The translations under genes and the position numbers were made by a program. Below the pieces are notes generated by a model, which saw only the letters and a list, made by a program, of their open reading frames with translations, was not told the origin of the DNA and made no database searches. DNA of 12,164 nucleotides. It comes from Leucobacter sp. GTDB lineage: Bacteria > Actinomycetota > Actinomycetes > Actinomycetales > Microbacteriaceae. The stretch spans positions 1 through 12,164 of the forward strand of contig JAGNOB010000019.1 of assembly GCA_017990305.1 (NCBI GenBank). Direction: 5' to 3'. This document shows, piece by piece, positions 1-7,055 of this stretch. Each line of letters opens with the position of its first letter. Position 1 is the first letter of the stretch.

Positions 1-765
1 GTGCTCTTCCACACGTTCGGCGGCTACTGGAGTCGTACCTTCGAACGGGGCCCGGCCGGTCGTGCACTCGGACTCCTCGGCCTCCGGCCGCGCAGTTTGT
101 GGGACACGGCTTCCACCCGGCTCATGCTCACCGACGCGGAACTCGACCCGAGCAGCTCCTCCCCCGGACTGCGAAACTACACGTGGGTCGGGTCCTCCGA
201 AACCGGAGCGGCCCCGTTGGCGCGAGGAACCCGTAATCGCGTGCTCGTCGCGCTCAGCGCCACCGACTGGCCAGGCATGCTGCCCGTGTACCGGCGCATT
301 ATCGCGGCACTCGAAACACTCCCTGTTGACGCCGTTGTGACAACAGGCGGAGTAGACCTTGGTGGCGACTTACGGGGCGCACCGAATGTTGAGGTGCGTG
401 GCTGGGTGCCGCACGATGAGCTGCTCCCCACAATGGACCTCGTCATCGGACACGGCGGCCACTCGACGTCGCTCAAGGCACTCGCACATGGCGTGCCGCT
501 GCTTGCCCTTCCAATCAATCCGATCTCGGATCAATTGCATGTCGGGCGCACGCTTGAGGCAGCCGGAGTGGCGAGGGTACTGTCACGCGGTAGCGGTGCG
601 CGCGACCTTCGCTCCACCGTCGTCAGCATGCTCGCGGACGGACGGGTACGCGAGCGCGCCGCAGCTACGGGACACAGGCTGCGGCAGAGCGCACCTGGTG
701 GTGAGGTCGCGGCTGCGCGGATCCTCACCACCATCAGGAGCTCGGGCTCCCGTGGGAGCAGCTAA
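1..765 (+). CDS. GT-B fold glycosyltransferase (UGT/MGT-like), 5' truncated by window edge
   Basis: This is the C-terminal part of a UDP-glycosyltransferase-like (GT1 family) enzyme that would move a sugar from a nucleotide-sugar donor to a small molecule or lipid acceptor; the acceptor cannot be read from the sequence. About 254 residues are visible, against roughly 400 for a full family member, and the frame is open at base 1, so the GTG there is probably an internal valine. The donor-binding half is clear: a VLVALS strand near residues 81-86, GWVPHDELL at 134-142, then DLVIGHGGH at 146-154, a conserved ALAHGVPLLALP stretch at 160-171 and an acidic DQ pair at 177-178 as in sugar-nucleotide binding. 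The gene ends in TAA at 763-765, inside the last codon region of the convergent SDR gene. Family call is firm; substrate is unknown. Confidence 0.82.
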   Translation: MLFHTFGGYWSRTFERGPAGRALGLLGLRPRSLWDTASTRLMLTDAELDPSSSSPGLRNYTWVGSSETGAAPLARGTRNRVLVALSATDWPGMLPVYRRIIAALETLPVDAVVTTGGVDLGGDLRGAPNVEVRGWVPHDELLPTMDLVIGHGGHSTSLKALAHGVPLLALPINPISDQLHVGRTLEAAGVARVLSRGSGARDLRSTVVSMLADGRVRERAAATGHRLRQSAPGGEVAAARILTTIRSSGSRGSS

Positions 766-1538
766 GCGCCGAAGCTTGCCACGTCTCCGACCAAGCGAGT
801 GTTATCAGCGGGCACCGCGTCAACGGCTGCGCGAGCGACCTCTGCAGCGAACTCTGCCACGTTGTACAGCTTGCCAGCCTGCTCACGACGCTCCTCGAGC
901 GCGCCAGGGTTCATGCGGTTGAGCAGAGTCGCGGTGACGGTCCCCTCAATCATGTCTCCTGAGACGACGACGAAGCCGATGCCGCGCTCTGCGAGAGCGG
1001 GGATGCGCTCACGCAACGCGTCCTCGCCAGCACGCTTCGACAGCGCCACAGCTTCGTACTCGGGCATCGTCGGGGTCGTGCGGATGAAGTGTGCCTGGTG
1101 GCTCGTCACGAAGACGACACGCGACCCCTCGCCCATGAGCGGGAGCGCTGCGTCAAGCACCCGGAGCTGCGCGTCGCGGTTGAGCTGCAGTGCGTAGTCC
1201 TCGGCCATGCCAGTTTCCATGCCGCCAGAGGCATTGAGCACGAGGATGTCGAGCCCGCCGAATTCCGCCTTAATCTCGGACATCATGCCCTGCACCGACG
1301 CCTCATCAGTGAGGTCTGCCCCCTGCACGAGCGCGCGCACACCGAGCTCGCGTAGCTGCGCACCGAGCTTTTCCGCGCGCGGCGCCTTGTTGCGGAAGTT
1401 CACAACGACGTCGGCGCCCGCCTCTGCGAAATAGCGGACGGTATCGGCGCCAACGCCACGGGATGATCCGGTAACGAGGGCCCTACGGCCTGCGAGGCTT
1501 CCGGCGTCGAGCGTTGGGGTGGCAGCGGTCTCAGTCAC
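762..1538 (-). CDS. SDR family NAD(P)-dependent oxidoreductase with atypical Tyr/Lys spacing
   Basis: A 258-residue classical-length short-chain dehydrogenase/reductase, expected to be a cytosolic NAD(P)(H) oxidoreductase; its substrate is unknown. The Rossmann cofactor motif TGSSRGVG is at residues 23-30, a conserved Asp at 75 (ADLTD), an NASG version of the NNAG motif at 102-105, an Asn at 120, and the catalytic Ser at 146 (VTSHQAH). The expected YxxxK is not present in its usual form: Tyr161 and Lys168 are seven residues apart in YEAVALSK. The start is GTG at 1538, chosen because a GAGGGA ribosome-binding site lies 8 bases upstream and the Rossmann fold begins soon after. It converges with the glycosyltransferase gene, sharing the four bases CTAA for both stop codons, and diverges from rbpA. 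I recall actinomycete SDRs with the same unusual spacing, so this looks like a subfamily trait, not damage. Confidence 0.9.
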   Translation of the reverse strand: MTETAATPTLDAGSLAGRRALVTGSSRGVGADTVRYFAEAGADVVVNFRNKAPRAEKLGAQLRELGVRALVQGADLTDEASVQGMMSEIKAEFGGLDILVLNASGGMETGMAEDYALQLNRDAQLRVLDAALPLMGEGSRVVFVTSHQAHFIRTTPTMPEYEAVALSKRAGEDALRERIPALAERGIGFVVVSGDMIEGTVTATLLNRMNPGALEERREQAGKLYNVAEFAAEVARAAVDAVPADNTRLVGDVASFGA

Positions 1539-1546
1539 AGTGTGGT

Positions 1547-1552
1547 TCCCTC
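1547..1552 (-). promoter_or_regulatory. Ribosome-binding site of the SDR gene
   Basis: GAGGGA on the minus strand lies 8 bases before the GTG at 1538 and supports that start. Confidence 0.6.
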
Positions 1553-1641
1553 AGTGTGTGAGTGGGTGGGCGTTTGAACTGGTCTCAGCGTAGTCCACGA
1601 GCGACGCCGTGGCCGTATGCCTCGCGCGATATCGGCAAGCC

Positions 1642-1654
1642 CGATGCGGCATCG
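1642..1654. repeat. 13-bp perfect palindrome, possible operator
   Basis: CGATGC-G-GCATCG is a perfect 6+1+6 inverted repeat in the divergent spacer between the SDR gene and rbpA. The single-base centre is too short for a hairpin loop but suits a dimeric DNA-binding protein. It overlaps the 3' arm of a separate 5-bp stem (1631-1635 with 1641-1645). A palindrome this size in a 243-base region could also arise by chance. Confidence 0.35.
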
Positions 1655-1770
1655 CAAGAGGTTCGCTCCGAGCAATCAGGGGTGTACTCAGCACGGGATT
1701 CGCGATACGCTGCGAATAACTCGGCGGCAGTGCCAACCCAGATGGCGCGAAGATGTACCGCCGAAGGCGA

Positions 1771-1776
1771 GGGAGG
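1771..1776 (+). promoter_or_regulatory. Ribosome-binding site fixing the TTG start of rbpA
   Basis: GGGAGG lies 5 bases before the TTG at 1782. It decides the start, because the reading frame stays open upstream to 1617. Confidence 0.75.
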
Positions 1777-1781
1777 CTTCA

Positions 1782-2141
1782 TTGGCCGATCGAACACTTA
1801 AAGGGTCCAGAATTGGCTCGACGAGCCTGCAAGGTGAGGCTGGCGTTGAGCTATCGCCGCGCCGCACAGTCGAGTACATTACCGACAAGGGCGTGAGTTT
1901 TGCTGTCACGTTCGACGCCGACGCCGAGCCACCGCCCGAGTGGACGGATCAGCGCAGCGGCGAAATCGGCTTCCTCGACGACGAGGCCGGTCGCACCGCG
2001 CGAGCCGAACTCGAAGCGAAGGAGTCCGCGCAGCGCACGCCTTGGGACATGCTCATCGAGCGTCGCTCCCGCGAGGAACTTGAGGAGCTGCTCGACGAGC
2101 GGCTGAAGCTACTCCGCGCGCGCCGCGGCACGGCGAAGTAG
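1782..2141 (+). CDS. rbpA: RNA polymerase-binding protein RbpA
   Basis: RbpA binds RNA polymerase and the principal sigma factor in actinomycetes, stabilising the open promoter complex and boosting transcription. The 119-residue product begins at TTG 1782 with the family's signature N-terminus MADRTLKGSRIG (1-12), followed by a beta-rich core (about 28-66, RRTVEYIT, FAVTFDADAE) and the sigma-interaction helix domain at about 85-116 (RTPWDMLIERRS, EELEELL, LRARRG). The upstream in-frame extension is rejected because the known N-terminus and a strong ribosome-binding site sit exactly at 1782. The protein has no cysteine, so the core cannot bind zinc in the way described for the Streptomyces protein. 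It converges on lnt with 15 bases between stop codons; the rbpA/lnt pairing also occurs in mycobacteria (rbpA next to ppm1). Confidence 0.95.
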   Translation: MADRTLKGSRIGSTSLQGEAGVELSPRRTVEYITDKGVSFAVTFDADAEPPPEWTDQRSGEIGFLDDEAGRTARAELEAKESAQRTPWDMLIERRSREELEELLDERLKLLRARRGTAK

Positions 2142-2156
2142 TCGCGCTCTCCCGGG

Positions 2157-3821
2157 CTAGCTGGCGCGGGCGTACCTGCGGCGTACGAGCGTAGCGCTGC
2201 CCACAATCACCCCGGCACCGCCGACGACCATCCAGAGCGTTGAGATCAGCGTTCCGAAGCGAAGCGCCGGGGTCTCCCCCGTGACGAGTGGAACGTCCGC
2301 AACCATCGAGCCCCGCGTGAATGCCTCGAGGCCGTCAATGTTCCGTCCGTCTGGCGCGATGATTCGGCTCGTTCCGACTGTCGAAATATTCACGAGGGCC
2401 CGGCCCGTCTCGATAGCTCGAAGCCGCGCAATTTGCAGCTGCTGCACGCTCTCGTCTGTCCGCCCGAAGTCAGCGTTGTTCGTCGGCGCAAAGATAACTT
2501 CCGCGCCGTTGTCGACCATCTGCCTCGCCCGGTCGTCGAAGATGATGTCGAAACAAATGGCGACGCCCGCAACGACCTCGCGGCCGAGGGCCTGGACACC
2601 GTGCACCGGGGCAAACTCGCCGTGCTCGTACTCAAGCTGGACAAGGTCGACTAGCTCAGGCGCGAGGGCACGGAAGAAACTACGGTTCGGCATGTACTCT
2701 GCGAAGGGCACCGGGTAGCGCTTATCGTAGCGGTTGCCGGCCTGCGACGCTTCAAGTCCCTCTGGCCCCCAGACGACAGAGCTGTTCGTGTAGGTACCGT
2801 CCTCATTGGCGAGGATCGTACCGACGACTATTGGGGCCTCGGCACGCCGAGAAAGCAGCGCCACCTCCCGCGCGCGCAACGGGTTGTCGGTGAGGGCAAA
2901 CTCGGCCGAGTTCTCGGGCCACACGATCACGTCGACGCGATCGCCGGTCGCCTCCAACTCTTCAAGGAGCTCCTCCGTGCCGGTCACGTGATCGGCGTAG
3001 ACGTCGCCCGCCTCGCGGTTGTCAAAGATGCCCGACTTCGAGTTGCCCTGCACCGCCGCAACGCGGAGGGTGCCGGTCTGCTCCAACCCGGCTGGCGGCA
3101 CGAACGCGAGCCCAAACACGGCGACAGCTGCGATGAGCGCCGCAGCCGTTCCGGATGTTGCCCGCCCCCGGAGGCCACCCCCCGCACGGGGCTGAGCGAT
3201 AAACGCAACGATCACAGCAATCGCAAACACGATCAGGCCGCTCAGACCGGCGAAGCCGAGCCACGAGACAAGGGCCCCAAGTGGGCTCGCCGCGAAGACG
3301 TGTGCGATGCGCGCCCAGGCGAAACCGTCATACGGCCAGTTGCCTTGGACACCCTCACGCATCACCCAAATGCCCGCCACCACGAGCGCCTGCCCGAGTG
3401 GCAGCAGCAGCCGCGGCACGTACGTCGGGAGCGTCACAGTGCGCCGACACAGCACAGCGAGCCCACGGGTCGCGGCCGCGGTCGCGGCGCCCTGCAGCAC
3501 GAACCATGCGATCATCACCGCGGAAAGCCCAAGCCACGGTACAGGGCCAAGGTAGAGCGTCAGCCAGCTCAGGTGAGTCATCCAAAAGGTCGCACCAGCG
3601 GCGACGCCAGCAAGCATCGCGACTCGGATCGACTGCTGCCACCAGCTCGCGATGATGAGGAACACAGCGGGAAACACCAGCGGCCAGACCGCGGCGCCCG
3701 GGTTCGCGACGTCGAGCAACAGACCGCCAACAGCCGCGGCAGGCACCGCGATCCACCATCGAAGTCTGCCCGTGACCCGGCGGGACATCGGTTGCACTGA
3801 ATCGAGGACTTCGGTCGTCAT
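2157..3821 (-). CDS. lnt: Apolipoprotein N-acyltransferase Lnt
   Basis: Lnt adds the third acyl chain to the N-terminal cysteine of lipoproteins at the outer face of the cytoplasmic membrane. The 554-residue product has about seven hydrophobic segments in the first 243 residues (for example 23-40, 46-60, 98-115, 136-155, 180-207, 225-243), then a nitrilase-fold domain (about 252-510), and a final membrane segment near 525-545. The catalytic triad is visible by comparison with E. coli Lnt: Glu303 in WPEN, Lys367 in YDKRYPVPF and Cys423 in VAICFD; Glu375 matches a second essential Glu. After the Cys come Phe-Asp where E. coli has Tyr-Glu. The ATG at 3821 overlaps the helicase stop as ATGA, implying translational coupling; I see no well-placed Shine-Dalgarno. 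No polyprenol-phosphate-mannose synthase domain or gene follows, unlike in mycobacteria. Confidence 0.93.
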   Translation of the reverse strand: MTTEVLDSVQPMSRRVTGRLRWWIAVPAAAVGGLLLDVANPGAAVWPLVFPAVFLIIASWWQQSIRVAMLAGVAAGATFWMTHLSWLTLYLGPVPWLGLSAVMIAWFVLQGAATAAATRGLAVLCRRTVTLPTYVPRLLLPLGQALVVAGIWVMREGVQGNWPYDGFAWARIAHVFAASPLGALVSWLGFAGLSGLIVFAIAVIVAFIAQPRAGGGLRGRATSGTAAALIAAVAVFGLAFVPPAGLEQTGTLRVAAVQGNSKSGIFDNREAGDVYADHVTGTEELLEELEATGDRVDVIVWPENSAEFALTDNPLRAREVALLSRRAEAPIVVGTILANEDGTYTNSSVVWGPEGLEASQAGNRYDKRYPVPFAEYMPNRSFFRALAPELVDLVQLEYEHGEFAPVHGVQALGREVVAGVAICFDIIFDDRARQMVDNGAEVIFAPTNNADFGRTDESVQQLQIARLRAIETGRALVNISTVGTSRIIAPDGRNIDGLEAFTRGSMVADVPLVTGETPALRFGTLISTLWMVVGGAGVIVGSATLVRRRYARAS

Positions 3822-6139
3822 GAGGAGCTCGAAGCCTCCACGATTCCACGACGGATAGATCGCTTCGCGTCGCGCGCCAGCGCACCAAGCACACCAAGGC
3901 GGACAGCGTCTTCACTCAGCCCCTGGTGCCCGATCCCCACATCGCAGGCCTGCGATACCTGGTCGAGGAGGTCAATTGTTTGTTTCGTCCAGCGAACAAA
4001 GTCACCAGCACCAAGCCCGCTTGATTCGAGCACACGCTCAAGGGTCGCGCCCTTTGACCAGTCGTACATAGTCGCGGCGAGCCCTGCGTGCGGCATGTCA
4101 GCACGCGGCAATCGGTAGTGTTCCGCAAGATCATCGAGGACAACCCAGCGGTCAAGCACTCGGTCAAAAGCCTGGCCGAACTTGCCGCCCGGCCCGCGAT
4201 CCACCGCTTCATCGTCGCGCCGCGGCTCATAGCTCAGCGCGCAGCACATCGCGGCGAGCCCATTCGCATCGAGCCCACGCCACAGGTCGAGCCGCAGGCA
4301 CTCGGCGACCAGCAGGTCGCGCTCGCCGTAAATGCGTCGCAGCACTTCGCCATAGGGCGCTACGTCGAGTCCGCCATCACGCGTATCCCCTGACAGGTAG
4401 CCGAGCTCAAGCAATTCCTCAACAACGCGCTCGAACGTGCGGGCGATCGTACCGGTGCGGTTTGCGACCTGTCGGCGGCCACGTTCAAGCTGCCGTCGCA
4501 GCTTCCTGGCACGATCCTCCCAACGTTTCTTGTCTGACCCGTGTGCGCGGGCCGCCGCCTGTTCGTAGCCCTTGAGTGAAGACTGCGCGGACTGTAGTTC
4601 GCGCGCCTGATCCACTACCGCACGGTCCGCCTGGAACTGCGCAAATGAGAGTTCAAGGGTGTCCCGAGCCTGCTCGTAGCTCAAGCGCTGCAACAGATTG
4701 ACCGCCATGTTTGCGGTCGGCCTAAACGTCGACTTCACCGGGAACGAACGCGTCCCGGCAAGCTGAGAGAGTTCCTCGACGTCTACGGCGTCGCTCCACA
4801 CCACGACCGAGTGACCCTCGACGTCGATGCCCCGTCGCCCGGCGCGGCCCGTCAGCTGCGTGAACTCACCGGAGGTGAGCGGCACCCGCTGCTCGCCGTT
4901 GAATTTATCCAGCCGTTCGATAACGACGGCACGCGCCGGCATATTGATGCCAAGCGCGAGCGTTTCCGTGGCGAACACGAGTTTTACGAGCCGGCGCTGG
5001 AACAGCTCTTCAACGACAGCTTTGAAGGCGGGGAGCAGCCCGGCGTGATGAGCGGCAACGCCGCGCTCGAGACCGGCGATCCACTCGCGAGTTTCGAGCA
5101 CCCGACGATCCTCTTCGCTCAGGCTGTCCACCAACTTGAAGGCGACGCGCCGGATCTCCTCGCGTTCCTCACGCGTCGTAAGAGTGATCCCTTCGAACAT
5201 GCACTGCCGCACGGCCTGATCGCAGCCGTTACGACTGAAAATGAACACGATGGCCGGGAGCAACTGCGTTTCGTCGAGCGCGCGTGCGATATCACCACGG
5301 GAGATCCGTCTGGTTCGGCGTTGCGGCTGGCCACCGCGGGAACGGCCACGGTCGCGGCCGCCGTCGCGACCTCCCCGACCGCCGCGTCCGCGACCACCCA
5401 GCATCCAAAGCTCCGGGTTGACCTTCCCCGCCCGGGCCAGCTCGCCCTCACGGTCAACGAACAGGGGCATGAGCGCCTTCGAGGTGAGCACGTGCTGGTA
5501 GAGCGGCACCGGCCGGTGTTCAGAGAGCACGACATCGGTCTCACCGCGGACCGCGTGCATCCAGTCGCCGAATTCCTCGGCGTTTGAGACTGTGGCCGAC
5601 AGTGACACAAGTCGGACCGTTCTCGGAAGGTGCAGAATGATCTCTTCCCACACCGCCCCGCGGAAGCGATCGCCAAGGAAGTGCACCTCGTCGAGTACCA
5701 CGAACGCGAGATCATCGAGCGTCTTCGAATCCGCATAGATCATGTTGCGGAGCACCTCGGTGGTCATGACCACAATCGGGGCGTCACCACGGAGGTTCAC
5801 GTCGCCAGTGAGGAGCCCGACCTCCTCCTCGCCGTATTCAGCGCAAAGCTCGTGAAACTTTTGGTTCGAGAGTGCCTTAATGGGCGTCGTATAGAAGATC
5901 TTCGCGTTGCGCTCGCGCCTGGCAAGGTACACCGCGAACTCCGCGACCGTCGTCTTTCCAGATCCTGTCGGTGCGGCGACGAGCACGCTTCGTCCTGCTT
6001 CGAGCCGCTCGCAGGCATTGCGTTGGAACGGGTCGAGCGGATACTCAAGGCGCGACTCAAAGTGCGCGAGTGCGGTATCGCCCGGGGAGGCGTTGGGCGC
6101 TGCTACTCCCGCGTCTGGCAAGGAGGGTGCGTCATTCAC
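3818..6139 (-). CDS. helY: Ski2/Mtr4-like DEAD/DEAH-box RNA helicase (HelY type)
   Basis: This is a superfamily 2 ATP-dependent helicase of the Ski2 type, probably acting on RNA in the cytoplasm; its bacterial substrate is not known from the sequence. The 773-residue product shows a Q-motif-like YPLDPFQRNA (33-42), Walker A APTGSGKT (56-63), DEVH (150-153), SAT (181-183), ATETLALGINMPAR (390-403) and motif VI QLTGRAGRRG (428-437). An arginine-glycine rich insert occupies about 248-276, a probable coiled coil about 505-560, and the C-terminal 200 residues resemble the DSHCT domain. It is shorter than mycobacterial HelY (about 900 residues). The GTG at 6139 overlaps the tatC stop as GTGA, and its own stop overlaps the lnt start as ATGA, so tatC-helY-lnt form a coupled operon. 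Confidence 0.92.
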   Translation of the reverse strand: MNDAPSLPDAGVAAPNASPGDTALAHFESRLEYPLDPFQRNACERLEAGRSVLVAAPTGSGKTTVAEFAVYLARRERNAKIFYTTPIKALSNQKFHELCAEYGEEEVGLLTGDVNLRGDAPIVVMTTEVLRNMIYADSKTLDDLAFVVLDEVHFLGDRFRGAVWEEIILHLPRTVRLVSLSATVSNAEEFGDWMHAVRGETDVVLSEHRPVPLYQHVLTSKALMPLFVDREGELARAGKVNPELWMLGGRGRGGRGGRDGGRDRGRSRGGQPQRRTRRISRGDIARALDETQLLPAIVFIFSRNGCDQAVRQCMFEGITLTTREEREEIRRVAFKLVDSLSEEDRRVLETREWIAGLERGVAAHHAGLLPAFKAVVEELFQRRLVKLVFATETLALGINMPARAVVIERLDKFNGEQRVPLTSGEFTQLTGRAGRRGIDVEGHSVVVWSDAVDVEELSQLAGTRSFPVKSTFRPTANMAVNLLQRLSYEQARDTLELSFAQFQADRAVVDQARELQSAQSSLKGYEQAAARAHGSDKKRWEDRARKLRRQLERGRRQVANRTGTIARTFERVVEELLELGYLSGDTRDGGLDVAPYGEVLRRIYGERDLLVAECLRLDLWRGLDANGLAAMCCALSYEPRRDDEAVDRGPGGKFGQAFDRVLDRWVVLDDLAEHYRLPRADMPHAGLAATMYDWSKGATLERVLESSGLGAGDFVRWTKQTIDLLDQVSQACDVGIGHQGLSEDAVRLGVLGALARDAKRSIRRGIVEASSSS
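5312..5398 (-). repeat. RGG-rich low-complexity segment within helY
   Basis: Codons 248-276 of the helicase encode a stretch of Arg, Gly and Asp built from RGG, GRG and GRD units between the first RecA domain and the second. It is probably a disordered RNA-binding linker. The underlying DNA is a GC-rich imperfect repeat. Confidence 0.7.
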
Positions 6140-7017
6140 GAGTCTTGGCTCGCCTTTCGAGGCTTGGTTGTCGAGGAGGACGAGGGATCCTCGTCGTCGA
6201 GGTCGCTGAGGTTCGGCTCGCTCATGTCGATCCCGTACTCCTCAAACTCCTTCGCCCGGCGTTTGTCGAGGCGACGGTCGTGGATCAGGGCGATGCCGAC
6301 GGCGATGAAGTACAGCACAACCATCGGAACCGCGAGAAGGAACATGCTCCACAGGTCTGCCGCCGGGGTGGTGAGCGCCGCAAACAACACGATGATGAGA
6401 ATCGCGACGCGCCAACTCTTGAGGATCGTCTTGCCTCGGATGATGCCGACGAAGTTCAGCATCACGAGCACGACTGGCATCACGAAGCCAACTCCGACGG
6501 CAAGCATCAGCTTCACCGCGAAATCGACGTAGAGCCGCGCTTGTAAGAAGAAGGCATCCTCACTGGGCTGGAAGGTCGCCATGAGACGCACGATGTTCGG
6601 CAGCACCATCCACGCTGCGAAGATCCCAGCGAGGAAAAGGGGTACCGCTGCACCGAGGAACCCAACTCCGTAAAGCTTCTCCTTGCGGGTCAGGCCAGGC
6701 GCAAGGAACGCCCAGATTTGGTACAACCAGATCGGGGCGGTGATGATGACCGCGATAAACAATGCAATCTGGATGCGAAGATCGAAGCCCTCAGTGATCG
6801 CACTGTAGGTGAGGACAGCTTCTCGGCCCTGCAACTTCAGATCATTGATCGGCTTGCGCAGCATCTCCCAGACGGGATCAACAAGGAAAAACCCACCGAC
6901 GAGACCCAAGACGAGCCCGAGCGCGGCGATAATAAGGCGCTTTCGGAGTTCGACGAGGTGCTCCCCGAGACTCATTCGCCCCTGCCGGTTGCGCGTCTCG
7001 CGCCCCTCTTTCGCCAT
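6136..7017 (-). CDS. tatC: Sec-independent protein translocase subunit TatC
   Basis: TatC is the membrane receptor of the twin-arginine pathway that recognises RR signal peptides and exports folded proteins. The 293-residue product carries the N-terminal signature MSLGEHLVELRKRL (15-28), six hydrophobic segments, and the conserved WAFLAPGLTRKEK block (102-114) whose Glu113 matches E. coli Glu103; TTPAAD at 216-221 ends in the Asp that matches E. coli Asp211. The C-terminal tail (about 258-293) is charged and serine-rich. The start is ATG 7017: a 25-residue in-frame extension to 7092 exists but is Arg-rich, runs into pafC, and lacks family resemblance. No Shine-Dalgarno precedes the ATG; instead a TACACT -10 box lies 6 bases upstream. 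tatA, normally the upstream neighbour, is absent. Confidence 0.94.
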   Translation of the reverse strand: MAKEGRETRNRQGRMSLGEHLVELRKRLIIAALGLVLGLVGGFFLVDPVWEMLRKPINDLKLQGREAVLTYSAITEGFDLRIQIALFIAVIITAPIWLYQIWAFLAPGLTRKEKLYGVGFLGAAVPLFLAGIFAAWMVLPNIVRLMATFQPSEDAFFLQARLYVDFAVKLMLAVGVGFVMPVVLVMLNFVGIIRGKTILKSWRVAILIIVLFAALTTPAADLWSMFLLAVPMVVLYFIAVGIALIHDRRLDKRRAKEFEEYGIDMSEPNLSDLDDEDPSSSSTTKPRKASQDS

Positions 7018-7023
7018 GGCGAC

Positions 7024-7029
7024 AGTGTA
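7024..7029 (-). promoter_or_regulatory. Candidate -10 box for leaderless tatC-helY-lnt mRNA
   Basis: TACACT on the minus strand fits TAnnnT and is separated by exactly 6 bases from the tatC ATG, which would put the transcription start on the A of the start codon. No Shine-Dalgarno lies between. No good -35 box is seen, which is common for actinomycete promoters. Confidence 0.5.
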
Positions 7030-7055
7030 CCGTTTTCCCGCTGCGAAGATCGTCG

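Larger units (their letters stand above)
1539..1781. other. Divergent intergenic region between the SDR gene and rbpA
   Basis: This 243-base spacer is the longest gene-free stretch in the window and must hold the promoters of both flanking genes. Short open frames exist on both strands but lack family resemblance and a good ribosome-binding site. Loose -10 matches of the TAnnnT type are seen on the plus strand at 1706-1711 (TACGCT) and on the minus strand at 1587-1592 (TACGCT), neither with a convincing -35 box. A small hairpin (ATCGG-CAAGC-CCGAT, 1631-1645) and an overlapping 13-bp palindrome (1642-1654) lie in the middle. I see no riboswitch or RNA gene that I can name. Confidence 0.6.

Noticed and set aside
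1617..1781. N-terminal extension of rbpA to 1617
   Set aside because: The conserved RbpA N-terminus and its ribosome-binding site sit at 1771-1784; the upstream part has no resemblance.
1551..1801. Small open frames of 61-79 codons in the rbpA/SDR spacer
   Set aside because: Both strands are open by base composition, and no start has a convincing ribosome-binding site or known motif.
2142..2180. Possible bidirectional terminator between rbpA and lnt
   Set aside because: CCCGGG and GCTAGC are short palindromes, but I could not form a stable stem followed by T-rich sequence.
2988..3800. Plus-strand open frame of 270 codons antisense to lnt
   Set aside because: Its product is Arg/His/Pro-rich noise; lnt has its catalytic triad and membrane segments on the other strand.
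4811..5587. Long plus-strand open frame (258 codons) antisense to the helicase
   Set aside because: It is a GC-rich shadow of helY, whose motifs are complete on the minus strand; it has no recognisable domain or ribosome-binding site.
5630..6532. Plus-strand open frame of 300 codons across helY and tatC
   Set aside because: It spans the junction of two well-supported minus-strand genes and shows only biased composition.
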